From Ruminococcus sp. (GTDB taxonomy: Bacteria > Bacillota > Clostridia > Oscillospirales > Ruminococcaceae), in assembly GCA_014799805.1 (NCBI GenBank), contig JAAVHJ010000004.1:26025-90024 (forward strand): a stretch of 64,000 nt of DNA, read 5' to 3'. This document shows, piece by piece, positions 47,801 through 55,491 of this stretch (its first letter is position 1; every line of letters begins with the position of its first letter). The notes below the pieces were generated by a model. The model was not told where the DNA came from. It saw only the letters and a program-made list of their open reading frames with translations, and made no database searches. The translations under genes and the position numbers were made by a program.

Positions 47801-50800
47801 CTTTTTGACCTACCAACAAGAGTGTTGCACCAGATAAAAATGTTCTTTTGTCTTTTGATTTTTCAGATTCACTAGCATCTATTTTACCAACTTCGATATA
47901 TGCTTCGTCAACCATAACAAACATATTACTATCGGAAACATATTTATTTGTGTTGGTATCAAGATATGTTAAGTCTTCACTATTAATAGAATCCATTGTT
48001 TCTAAAGTTTTGTTATTAAGAGATTCAAGCTCAGCAGTTACAACTTCCGTATCTTCTACCTTGAAAATGATATCTTCTGCTGTGCTATATCCAGGTGGTG
48101 TACCTTCTTCATGTAATCTATAATAACCATCTGGCAAATTTGTCAATTCTACATGACGATTACCAGATTTCCATACGATTGCACTACCACCTGTTGTGTT
48201 TATTGCTTCAGCACTTCCGAAAAGTGAAATGTATTCTTTTCCTTTTGGGAAATCTTTTGCTGTTGCTGTTTCTGCTTTTGCATCATCTCCATGCCATGTC
48301 AATTTGAGTGTTGCACCAATAACTCGGCGGCTACCAGTAATATCACGTTTACTAATTGTGATACTCTTGTTACTAGCATCAAACATTGTAACTACTTTGT
48401 CCTCTGCTGTAGCATCTTCTGCCACATCTTCACCGTCAATTTCTATTAACTGTCCATTTTCAATGATAAATGTCATAGGGTTTGCAATAGTATAATCTTC
48501 TGGAGCTACTGTTTCTCTTAATGTGTAAGTACCGTCTTTCAAACCTACAAACTTAACATTTTTTTCGCCAGTTATCCAGACAATAGCATCACCCTCTGTT
48601 GCATCTTCTGCAATGTCTTCTTCTTCATATGGGGCTTTGTCACCTGATAAATTAACTAATTTAACACTCAACTCTTCGTCAGTTACAAGCTGATCAGCTG
48701 TCAGTTTCATAAACTTGCCATCAGCACCTCTACCAGCAAGTCTTAATGTTGCACCTACTACTGGGTCTCCGTTAAGTTCTTGTTTAGAAATTTCAACTTC
48801 TGATTTTTTATTTTCAACTTTAAGTTGGTCATGTGGATTAAGATTAACTTTTACATCAAGAATTTGAAGCCCGCTATTTTCATCTTGATATCCAACAATA
48901 TAACCAGTTTTTCCATCACTCATTGCAACTTCAAAAAATTTGAAATTCTTTACATCATATGTGTCATCACCACTGATTTTAGTAATTGCAATGAACTCAC
49001 CATCATTAATGAAAGGAACTACTTCAGTAACAACTTCTTCACCCTCTGGTGTATTTTTAATAATATATTCACCATTTTCATCTACTGTTACTTCTCCAAA
49101 ATCATACTCATTTTTACCAAGTATATATTGATTATCATAAATATTTAATGATGAGAATACCTTTGTTGGTTCTTCTGTAAATACTGGTACTAAATTATCT
49201 CCTACTTTTTCCGTTTGTGTAGTTGACCAAAATCTAACATTTTCTCTACAGTTTACATCAAGCATGATTGGCTTGCTTTCTAATGCTATATCAGGTTCTT
49301 CAGTACCAATCGGAACTTTCTGGGATGCTCCATTAGCGATTTCTTCTTCAGTAGCTAATCTATAGTAAGTAGTAGTAACAACCTTATCAACCATTTCATC
49401 TTTACTAACTCTATCAGCGATTTCAAATTGAGCTTGGAGAGTATCCCAGTTATCAACACCTAACATATTTCTGATAATCAATTTTTTATCATTTGATAAT
49501 ATGTTTGTTTCTTTTGGCTGTTCTCCCTCTGGTACTTTTTCTTTGAATGTAAATACAATCTTTGTTACATTCTCAAGCTTATTAACTTCTGCCCATTTAT
49601 CACCAAAGCTTATTTCATCCCAGTATCCTTTTGACTCAATCTTAACATCTTCTAATGGAAGAGCTGGCTTAATTGTTTCATTACTACTGTCCGCTTGTTC
49701 ATCAGATTCTGTATAAAAATCTATACGATCAATTGCTTTAAATGAAACACCACTTGTGAAAGCTAACTGTGCAAGAAAACTTGTTGCATTGTCAAACTCA
49801 AAAGTATAAGAATGCTCATAAACATTTGTTGTATCTTCCCACTTAACATATTTGTCTGCTTTATCTGCATCAGTCAAAGCATCATACTCAGCAGAATTAA
49901 GTACCACAAGCTGAGGAGTAGTAGTATCTCCAGTTGGAACACTTACAGGTTTTTTAGATGGTTTTGCTAATTTAATGTAACAAATTACATCTGTTCTAAG
50001 TGCATAGCCATCAGGTGCTTCAATTTCTTTGATTGCATAGGTAGCAGACTCCACATCAAGTTTAAGTCTACCATTTCCATCTGCAATAGCTGTAGTACTT
50101 GGGTCTGTAGCTATCTTACCTGTTGTTTCATCAACATTGAACAAACCAAATTTTGCACCTGCTAATGGAACCTCTTCGCCATCTTCTGTTGTATACTTAT
50201 ACAAATCAATCCAATATTCAGAATCAACGCTCAAAATATCAGCAAGACCCAAATAGGGACGATAACCAAACTCTAAACCACCATAGAAAGATTTTGCAAT
50301 CAATGCACCGGATAAATGTCCATTACAACCTTCATCAGATATTACATCCGCATTTGGTGCAAACAATGTACCATTAAAGTTACAGTCAATTTTCAAATCT
50401 GTTGCATTTGGGAAATTATATAATATCTGTGATGATACCTTATTGTTATTAGTATCCTGAGAACCCGTATTTGAAATTATGTCACCAGCAACTTTAGTCA
50501 CAACTAAATTGGAATCGCTATCAATTTTAATATTTTTGTCATCACAAGTAATGACATAATTTTCATCACCATCAATATCACCCTTAATGGTAACAGCTGT
50601 CATATTATCTTTCCAATCTTCAACTACAAAATAAATAGTATCTGTTTTGTCACCAGTATATGTTAAAACTAATTCTGTTCCGTTCCACTCTGCTTCACCT
50701 GTTTTTGGCATTTCAGCAAGTGCGGTACTTTGATTTCTTAATTCTGTAAAAATTTCATCAAAATTAATTAATGGTGTTGATGGTAAATAAAATGCTGCTT

Positions 50801-51542
50801 TTTCATTAGGTCTAACATTACCCTCATGCAAATGGTCAGTACAGTCCGTATAAGGAGATGTAGAATTAGTTGCCCATGCATCAGGTAACCAATCTTCTTT
50901 TATTTGCCAATAATAGTGAGTAGCAGTATCAAAATTTGCGGAATCCTGCAGAACAAGTCTTTTATACATATCGCCATCTTCTGGATAATATTTATTTTCC
51001 TTATTCAATGCAAGCGTATTAACATTTTTAATTTTTCCATTAACAATTGCATGTGCAAAGTTTGTAACACCTTTATACTCCTCTAAGCTTGTTAACGGTG
51101 TACTAGAGGCATAGTCGCCATTACCAACCTGATAATTGTAAGCCCCTTGGAATAAAAAGTTGCCACCAACAGCAACACGTCCCTCAGCATCAGCAGTTGT
51201 AGGTTTTAGGTCTCCTTCAAGGAATATACTAAACTGTGATGCAATACCCAATAAATATTTTTCACGGGCATTTTGGATTGCTGTAGCCGCTGTGCCATCT
51301 TTTGCTGCCAGTGGCGAACCTTTACCAACTAACAAATCAGATTCTGAAATCTCTCCCAGACTGTTACCATCGTTAGCCGTTTTACCATCATTAGCATTCT
51401 GCACCATGTTCCCAACTGTTGCCGCACTTGCCGATAACGGCAACGCTGCCGACAGCGACGAAACATTCGGTATCGCAGATGAGACAGCAAGCAAAGCGGA
51501 TGTGACACCACTAAGCAATCGCTTTTTGAATGATTTCTTCAT
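44823..51542 (-). CDS. giant cell-surface protein: anchor-A domain, SpaA/Cna-B-like repeats, Thr-rich stalks, sortase-type end
   Basis: A 2239-residue exported protein. The signal peptide is about 1-41. A choice-of-anchor-A-like domain (about 85-425: AEGRVAVGGNFLFQGAYNY, then NGTLFAPNADVISDEGCNGHLSGALIA) comes first. A SpaA/Cna-B-like domain lies near 440. Four more start near 911, 1060, 1214 and 1373. Thr/Ser/Glu stalk 1 spans about 1495-1695, followed by two near-identical domains (VKIDKQDV..., near 1700 and 1822), and Thr stalk 2 spans about 1942-2164. The C-terminus is SPKTG (2209-2213), a hydrophobic span and RRKDD, an LPXTG-like signal with Ser and Pro at the first two positions. The domains carry the K near the start and the LHEVTAPDGYE-type Glu needed for isopeptide bonds. 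No sortase gene is nearby. Likely adhesin or pilin-like. Confidence 0.9.
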   Translation of the reverse strand: MKKSFKKRLLSGVTSALLAVSSAIPNVSSLSAALPLSASAATVGNMVQNANDGKTANDGNSLGEISESDLLVGKGSPLAAKDGTAATAIQNAREKYLLGIASQFSIFLEGDLKPTTADAEGRVAVGGNFLFQGAYNYQVGNGDYASSTPLTSLEEYKGVTNFAHAIVNGKIKNVNTLALNKENKYYPEDGDMYKRLVLQDSANFDTATHYYWQIKEDWLPDAWATNSTSPYTDCTDHLHEGNVRPNEKAAFYLPSTPLINFDEIFTELRNQSTALAEMPKTGEAEWNGTELVLTYTGDKTDTIYFVVEDWKDNMTAVTIKGDIDGDENYVITCDDKNIKIDSDSNLVVTKVAGDIISNTGSQDTNNNKVSSQILYNFPNATDLKIDCNFNGTLFAPNADVISDEGCNGHLSGALIAKSFYGGLEFGYRPYLGLADILSVDSEYWIDLYKYTTEDGEEVPLAGAKFGLFNVDETTGKIATDPSTTAIADGNGRLKLDVESATYAIKEIEAPDGYALRTDVICYIKLAKPSKKPVSVPTGDTTTPQLVVLNSAEYDALTDADKADKYVKWEDTTNVYEHSYTFEFDNATSFLAQLAFTSGVSFKAIDRIDFYTESDEQADSSNETIKPALPLEDVKIESKGYWDEISFGDKWAEVNKLENVTKIVFTFKEKVPEGEQPKETNILSNDKKLIIRNMLGVDNWDTLQAQFEIADRVSKDEMVDKVVTTTYYRLATEEEIANGASQKVPIGTEEPDIALESKPIMLDVNCRENVRFWSTTQTEKVGDNLVPVFTEEPTKVFSSLNIYDNQYILGKNEYDFGEVTVDENGEYIIKNTPEGEEVVTEVVPFINDGEFIAITKISGDDTYDVKNFKFFEVAMSDGKTGYIVGYQDENSGLQILDVKVNLNPHDQLKVENKKSEVEISKQELNGDPVVGATLRLAGRGADGKFMKLTADQLVTDEELSVKLVNLSGDKAPYEEEDIAEDATEGDAIVWITGEKNVKFVGLKDGTYTLRETVAPEDYTIANPMTFIIENGQLIEIDGEDVAEDATAEDKVVTMFDASNKSITISKRDITGSRRVIGATLKLTWHGDDAKAETATAKDFPKGKEYISLFGSAEAINTTGGSAIVWKSGNRHVELTNLPDGYYRLHEEGTPPGYSTAEDIIFKVEDTEVVTAELESLNNKTLETMDSINSEDLTYLDTNTNKYVSDSNMFVMVDEAYIEVGKIDASESEKSKDKRTFLSGATLLLVGQKETINGVKGEQYSVTEKTLEERFKFPEGANAKIVKADLYGNITETDDVTEGTGVMWTSCDERTVMESLHDGTYRLFEITAPDGYRVANSIEFVISGGKLKSIKRGDAAANDVDNTVGMSNIFDMVDRKVSVSVAKRAESEGGRFLADAVLSLTGTKTVDGKQVNLDLSAVTIEGVSADNCDVTNAKDGTITWTTEDKIVAFTGLPNGEYTLHEVEAPEGYEKAADIIFTIENGVVKGSNNGTFTLVDKKKVVESSSTSTSTTSESSSTSTSTTSESSSTSTSTTSESSSTSTSTSETTTSTTETTTSTTETTTTTTSTTETTTTTTTTSTTETTTTTTTSTTETTTTTTSTTETTTTTTSTIETTTTTTTSTTETTTTTTTSTTETTTTTTTSTTETTTTTTTSTTETTTTTTTSTTETTTTTTSTTTTTTTNTTETTSTTETTTTETTTSLADVKIDKQDVYGTEVVGAVLQVTGVDEDGNTITFTKDNITVGEGAELVNASGEALVWISGNGVTTINNLVNGTYTLHEVTAPDGYEIATDITFVVEDGKLTTVDNNTVAADDIIVMVDETTKATVKIDKQDVFGKEVEGATLTLTGKDKNGKTITFEEDTLTVGGNGTAVKTSGEELTWISGNGVTTISNLEDGTYTLHEVTAPDGYEVATDITFVIENGKLTSIDNKTVASDEVVVMIDEAKVETTTTTTTTTTTTTTTTTTTTTTTTTTEQTTTTTTTEQTTTTTTTEQTTTTTTTTEQTTTTTTPEETTITTEEETTATTEEETTATTEETTVTTEEQTTTTTETTTTTTTETTTTTTTETTTTTTTETTTTTTTETTTTTTETTTTTTTETTTTTTTKEAVLPDSDEETTTTTTTKDGISDSYGEGNETTTSTKEAVLPINSDETTTTEETTTTTTTTTTTTTAAPRTSTTRTNVVTNRTNSVVTRSTTPVSTSRATANNTTTSNTSPKTGSEAIVVTASLLAVSGIALLVTRRKDD
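45050..45718. repeat. Thr-rich stalk 2 coding repeats
   Basis: Reiterated GTT/GTA/GTC triplets encode runs of Thr broken by EQ or Glu (units such as EQTTTTTTT and ETTTTTTT). One run exceeds 25 Thr. Length is likely to vary between strains and to be hard to assemble. Confidence 0.92.
46455..47055. repeat. Thr/Ser-rich stalk 1 coding repeats
   Basis: Near 47055, about four 33-base copies encode SESSSTSTSTT. They are followed by about fifteen 27-36-base units encoding STTETTTTTT-like blocks. A few units carry single changes (IETT, NTTE), so they are recently amplified but drifting. Confidence 0.92.
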
Positions 51543-51627
51543 ACTCTTTTCTTCCTTTCTATCATTAATAATAATATTTCAAGTCATTTTGCACGACAAA
51601 AAAACGCAGTGCAATGACTACAGTAGC

Positions 51628-51656
51628 ATTATACCATAAAATCTAAAAAAAAGCAA
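51628..51656 (-). promoter_or_regulatory. promoter of the giant adhesin gene
   Basis: Minus strand: TTGCTT (51651-51656), 17-base spacer with TATGG, TATAAT (51628-51633). It lies about 85 bases before the ATG, followed by a GAAAGGAAGAAAAG binding region. Confidence 0.78.
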
Positions 51657-51792
51657 TCGGTGAATTGTAGAATTTTTTCTAAAATGATTGTTTATTTTGC
51701 ACAAATTTAAACAATGATTTTATCATTTTGTAAAACAAAAAAATTCGTAAACGATTAAAATATTTCTATGAGTATAATTAAAAATTTTTTTG

Positions 51793-52968
51793 TTAAATTT
51801 GCATACCAAAATGACTGCAAAGTTGTTCCAAGCTATCATAGCCCTCAGAAATTGTATGTAATTTCCAGCTATTCTTGTAGCGGTATAATTCAACAGCAAT
51901 TACAGAGCGATTTTGCAAATTTGATAACTGCAAATAGCCAAGCTGTGTATTTCCTTGAAAAATTTGCAATACAGGGTTTTGAATTTTGGAAAAATTCAAA
52001 TTTTTATGATTGCCATAAATCGAAAAGCAAACAGCAATTTTCTGAATCGTTTCTTCAACTTTATGTAAACGAAAAGCACATTCTGGATAAATTGCATGTT
52101 CCGTGATAAAAACAGCATGATTCTTAGCAGAAATATTTCCAAAAAAAAGTATATTTTCAGATTTTAAGTCTGTATCTTGTGAAAGTAAAAATACATAAGC
52201 ATCAAGTTCCATACGGAATTTTAATTTTTGATAAGCAAGTCGGATTCTGATTTCATTACGCACATAGGGGGTTAAATCCATTCTTGCACCAGATTCTAAA
52301 AAATCGCCATCTTTAGAATCAACTGCAAGTGAATTTGACACAAGTTTTGTAATTTTAGAAAATTCTGTTTCAGAAATTTGTTCTTGTCTGGAAATCAAAG
52401 ACGAAATATCAAATTTGTCATGATTACTATTAAAAATAATTTCTTCCAAATTTTCAGGTTGAATGTCAGTAAAATCAAAATAATTAGAAAATTTCAAGCG
52501 TAATATTGGAAATTGATAGAATAATTTTTGAATTTCAAAACTTGTACCAGAGAGAATCACAGCTAAATTTTCCCATTGTAAAATATCAAATAATTTCAAA
52601 AACACTTGTTTTGGCATAGTATTTACATGTGTTAGCATTAAAACATTGCCTAAAGCCTGATTTGCAAGCTGAAAAATAGAGATTTCCGTTAAATCAGAAG
52701 CATTTGATTGCATTAATTTTCCTTCTGAAAGTAAGCCAAGAGCATGATAAGCCTGTGCAATTAACTCAGCTGTTTTTGTTTTCCCTGTTTTTGGCTCACC
52801 CATAAATACCAGATGTAAGGGAATAGAATTATGATATAAATTTTCTGATAATTCAGTTTGTTGAATTTGTAATAGAGAAATCCAAGCATGAATTTGGGAT
52901 TTTACTTCTGCAAGCCCCCGAAAGCAGTCTAGTTTTTGTTTTAAATCTGTCAACACATCTTCTTGCAT
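51793..52968 (-). CDS. AAA ATPase-TerD domain fusion
   Basis: A 391-residue protein. The N-terminal half resembles CbxX/CfxQ-type AAA ATPases: LDCFRGLAEVKSQIHAWI, then Walker A GEPKTGKT (57-64). The Walker B position reads NVLMLTHVN, where the family has a hydrophobic run followed by Asp-Glu, so hydrolysis is doubtful. The C-terminal part (about 240-391) is a diverged TerD domain: FRMELDAYVFLLSQDTDL, then IAVELYRYKNSWKLHTISEGYDSLEQLC, parallel to the neighbouring TerD proteins. The start at 52968 follows GGAGG; the ATG at 52989 overlaps that site. It is the last gene of the calcium/TerD cluster and also has its own promoter. Confidence 0.82.
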   Translation of the reverse strand: MQEDVLTDLKQKLDCFRGLAEVKSQIHAWISLLQIQQTELSENLYHNSIPLHLVFMGEPKTGKTKTAELIAQAYHALGLLSEGKLMQSNASDLTEISIFQLANQALGNVLMLTHVNTMPKQVFLKLFDILQWENLAVILSGTSFEIQKLFYQFPILRLKFSNYFDFTDIQPENLEEIIFNSNHDKFDISSLISRQEQISETEFSKITKLVSNSLAVDSKDGDFLESGARMDLTPYVRNEIRIRLAYQKLKFRMELDAYVFLLSQDTDLKSENILFFGNISAKNHAVFITEHAIYPECAFRLHKVEETIQKIAVCFSIYGNHKNLNFSKIQNPVLQIFQGNTQLGYLQLSNLQNRSVIAVELYRYKNSWKLHTISEGYDSLEQLCSHFGMQI

Positions 52969-53002
52969 AGTCAAAAAAACCTCCTGCATTAAATTTTATT
53001 CT

Positions 53003-53032
53003 ATTATAAACAAAAGGAATCCTGTTTGCCAA
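53003..53032 (-). promoter_or_regulatory. promoter of the AAA-TerD gene, overlapping a terminator
   Basis: Minus strand: TTGGCA (53027-53032), 18-base spacer, TATAAT (53003-53008). The -35 box lies in the loop of the terminator hairpin. Confidence 0.6.
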
Positions 53033-53042
53033 GATTCCTTTT
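53012..53042 (-). terminator. terminator inside the TerD cluster
   Basis: AAAAGGAATC/GATTCCTTTT stem followed by GTTT on the minus strand, just after the terD stop at 53053. The T-tail is short, so some read-through is likely. Confidence 0.7.
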
Positions 53043-53052
53043 TGATTTCATC

Positions 53053-53661
53053 TTAACTAAAACGTCTTGCTAATGCTCTAATATCATTATCAGCAGTTGC
53101 CTGACCAATCGCATTAAACTTCCATTGTCCATTATAACGATAAATTTCGCCAAATACCATAGCTGTCATATTCTGATAATTTTCAGAAAGATTATATCTA
53201 CAAAGTTCCTGATTTGTATCAGCATCACAAACACGAATAAATGCATTTTGAATCATACCGAAATGCTGATTACGTTCTCTTGCCTGATAAATATTAACAA
53301 CAAAAACGACTTTATCATATACAGAAGGTAAATTTTCAAGAGTAACAATGATTTGTTCATCATCGCCGTCACCAGCTCCTGTAAGATTATCACCCATATG
53401 CTGAATTGCTCCTGATTGGTGTATTAAATTTCCAAAATAAACAATATCTTTATTAGAAATCACTTTTCCATTCACACAAGCAAAAGCAGACGCATCACAA
53501 TCAATTGCCTGTGTTTTCTGAACACCAAACAGAGAACTTAATAAACCTGCTTTTTGGGGCGTTGCTTCGTCCCAACCAAGACCAACAACAACACGGCGTA
53601 ATATACCGCCACCAGATTTTTTTAATTCTACTTTTTGACCTTTTTGCAAATTAACTGGCAT
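53053..53661 (-). CDS. TerD family protein (202 aa)
   Basis: A single TerD domain: starts MPVNLQKGQKVELKKSGGG, contains IDCDASAFACVNGKV in place of the DLDAAAFLL strand, GDNLTGAGDGDDEQI (the calcium-binding loop) and EIYRYNGQWKFNAIGQ at the end. It diverges from its two closer paralogues upstream. TerD proteins bind Ca2+ and belong to stress and chemical-defence clusters; the tellurite name is historical. It lies 13 bases after the TerA-like gene. Confidence 0.92.
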   Translation of the reverse strand: MPVNLQKGQKVELKKSGGGILRRVVVGLGWDEATPQKAGLLSSLFGVQKTQAIDCDASAFACVNGKVISNKDIVYFGNLIHQSGAIQHMGDNLTGAGDGDDEQIIVTLENLPSVYDKVVFVVNIYQARERNQHFGMIQNAFIRVCDADTNQELCRYNLSENYQNMTAMVFGEIYRYNGQWKFNAIGQATADNDIRALARRFS

Positions 53662-53674
53662 TAAAATTCACCTC

Positions 53675-54274
53675 TTATTTTCTACCTGCAACCCATTTCA
53701 TACCCCAACCAAATGCTCTGTCCATTTGGCTATGCCCATCAAAAAACTTCACTAATTTTTCAACAGAAAAAGTTTCATTATTTTGATTTTCTAACAGAGC
53801 AATGGCACACATTTTTTTACTAGAGCCATAATCATCCATGCGAACAATTAAATCTTGACTATTCGGGCATTTTATTGTCACAATGCCGTCTGCATTTTTC
53901 CAATTGGCGACACCCTCATATATAAATGTATAAACTAAAATTTTTTTAAATTCAGAAATATAATTACCATTTACACGCAGATTTTCGCCATTGGTACAAG
54001 CACCGCTTCTATCATCACCATCAAGAGCAATATAAGGCACAGCATTCAAATTACCAAAAGCATTCCCTAAAGCTTGAATACAACCTTTGCGACCGTTTTT
54101 TAATTCATACAGACAGCCTAAATCTAAATCTATAGATTTCTGACCAAGTGAAAAACCCAAAAATTTTTTTTCCATTGGCTGACTCCAGTTTAAATTAATT
54201 AAAATTTCACCAAGTGCTTTTCCAGAGTCTTTCTGAAGATTAACTTTTTGCCCTTTTCTTAGTTCAACTGCCAT
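53675..54274 (-). CDS. TerA-like diverged TerD-superfamily protein (199 aa)
   Basis: Starts with the family N-terminus [18 protein letters not shown] and has the ILINLNWSQP strand. The usual calcium loop is replaced by ALDGDDRSGACTNGENLRVNG, and the C-terminus (ALLENQNNETFSVEKLVKFFDGHSQMDRAFGWGMKW) differs from TerD. This pattern fits TerA/COG4110-type proteins that accompany TerD. The first base of its start overlaps the terD stop at 54274. Function is unknown beyond cluster membership. Confidence 0.8.
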   Translation of the reverse strand: MAVELRKGQKVNLQKDSGKALGEILINLNWSQPMEKKFLGFSLGQKSIDLDLGCLYELKNGRKGCIQALGNAFGNLNAVPYIALDGDDRSGACTNGENLRVNGNYISEFKKILVYTFIYEGVANWKNADGIVTIKCPNSQDLIVRMDDYGSSKKMCAIALLENQNNETFSVEKLVKFFDGHSQMDRAFGWGMKWVAGRK

Positions 54275-54852
54275 TATACATTTACACCATAAGTACGACA
54301 GAGAGCCGCCAAACCACCAGAATAACCACTACCAACAGCATTAAATTTCCATTCGCCGTTATAACGATATAATTCTGCCACAACAACAGCTGTTTCAATA
54401 GAAAAATCTTCACCCAAATCAAAATGAATTAATTCTGTGCCATTTGCCTGATTGACAACACGAATATAAGAATTATCCACCTGACCAAAATTTTGATTTC
54501 GCACATCAGCGTCATAAATTGTTACAGTAAAAGCAATTCTTGTAATATTAGCTGGAACCTTTGATAAATCAACAAGAATGACTTCATCATCGCCATCACC
54601 TTCACCAGTTAAATTATCACCACAATGAACTACTGCACCAGAACTATGTTCTTTATTTCCATAAAATATAAAATCTGCATCACAAATAACTTTGCCATTA
54701 TCACACAGTAAAAAAGCCGCTGCATCTAAATCAAAATCATAACCGCCATCATATCTGTTCACATCCCAACCCAAGCCGATCATAATCTGTGTCAAACCTG
54801 GATTGCCCTTGGTTAAATCAACTTTTTGACCTTTTGATAAATTTACTGCCAT
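54274..54852 (-). CDS. terD: TerD family protein (192 aa)
   Basis: A canonical Ter[64 protein letters not shown] (Ca2+ loop), [23 protein letters not shown] and [18 protein letters not shown]. It is close to the 54867-55445 protein, same length of 192 residues, indicating a tandem duplication. An AGGAGG binding site precedes the ATG. Cytoplasmic. Confidence 0.95.
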   Translation of the reverse strand: MAVNLSKGQKVDLTKGNPGLTQIMIGLGWDVNRYDGGYDFDLDAAAFLLCDNGKVICDADFIFYGNKEHSSGAVVHCGDNLTGEGDGDDEVILVDLSKVPANITRIAFTVTIYDADVRNQNFGQVDNSYIRVVNQANGTELIHFDLGEDFSIETAVVVAELYRYNGEWKFNAVGSGYSGGLAALCRTYGVNV

Positions 54853-54866
54853 AAATTTCCTCCTGT

Positions 54867-55445
54867 TTATACATTTACACCGAAATTCAAGCCTAATGCT
54901 CTCAAACCGCCAGAAAATCCGCTACCAATTGCATTAAATTTCCATTCGCCATTATAGCGATATAATTCGCCAACAACAACAGCCGTTTCCACAGAGAAAT
55001 CTTCGCCCAAATCAAAACGCACTAATTCTTTGCCGTTAGTTTCGTCCAACACATGAATATACGCATTACTTACTTGTCCAAAATTCTGATTACGCACTTC
55101 TGCATCATAGATAGTTACTGTAAAATCAATTTTAGAAATATTTTCTGGCACTTTGCTTAAATCTACTTTAATAACTTCGTCATCACCATCACTACCACCT
55201 GTAAGATTATCGCCAGTATGCTCTACTGCACCAGATGCATGCAAAGTGTTATTATAAAATATAAAATCCTGATCATTTGTAACTTTACCATTTACACCCA
55301 GCAAAAATGCCGCTGCATCTAAGTCAAAATCATAACCGCCGTCATAACGATTAATATCCCAGCCCAGACCAATCAACAACTGTGATAACCCTGGATTTCC
55401 TTTTGTCAGGTCAACTTTCTGACCTTTCATCAAATTTACTGCCAT
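54867..55445 (-). CDS. terD: TerD family protein (192 aa), first of the tandem array
   Basis: A canonical TerD nearly collinear with its downstream paralogue: [20 protein letters not shown], the [16 protein letters not shown] strand, [19 protein letters not shown] loop and [19 protein letters not shown]. The start is set at the ATG at 55445 after GGAGG. The frame extends upstream to 55514 but that would add 23 unrelated residues and overlap the ATPase gene. It lies 46 bases after the calcium ATPase gene, so the two are probably co-transcribed. Confidence 0.94.
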   Translation of the reverse strand: MAVNLMKGQKVDLTKGNPGLSQLLIGLGWDINRYDGGYDFDLDAAAFLLGVNGKVTNDQDFIFYNNTLHASGAVEHTGDNLTGGSDGDDEVIKVDLSKVPENISKIDFTVTIYDAEVRNQNFGQVSNAYIHVLDETNGKELVRFDLGEDFSVETAVVVGELYRYNGEWKFNAIGSGFSGGLRALGLNFGVNV

Positions 55446-55491
55446 GTTTAAAACCTCCATTTTTAGAAAATATTCAGCTCCATGCTGTAAT

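Noticed and set aside
51793-55445. Calling the TerD genes tellurite resistance
   Set aside because: The name is historical; no TerC or tellurite-specific gene is present, and Ca2+-linked stress response is better supported.
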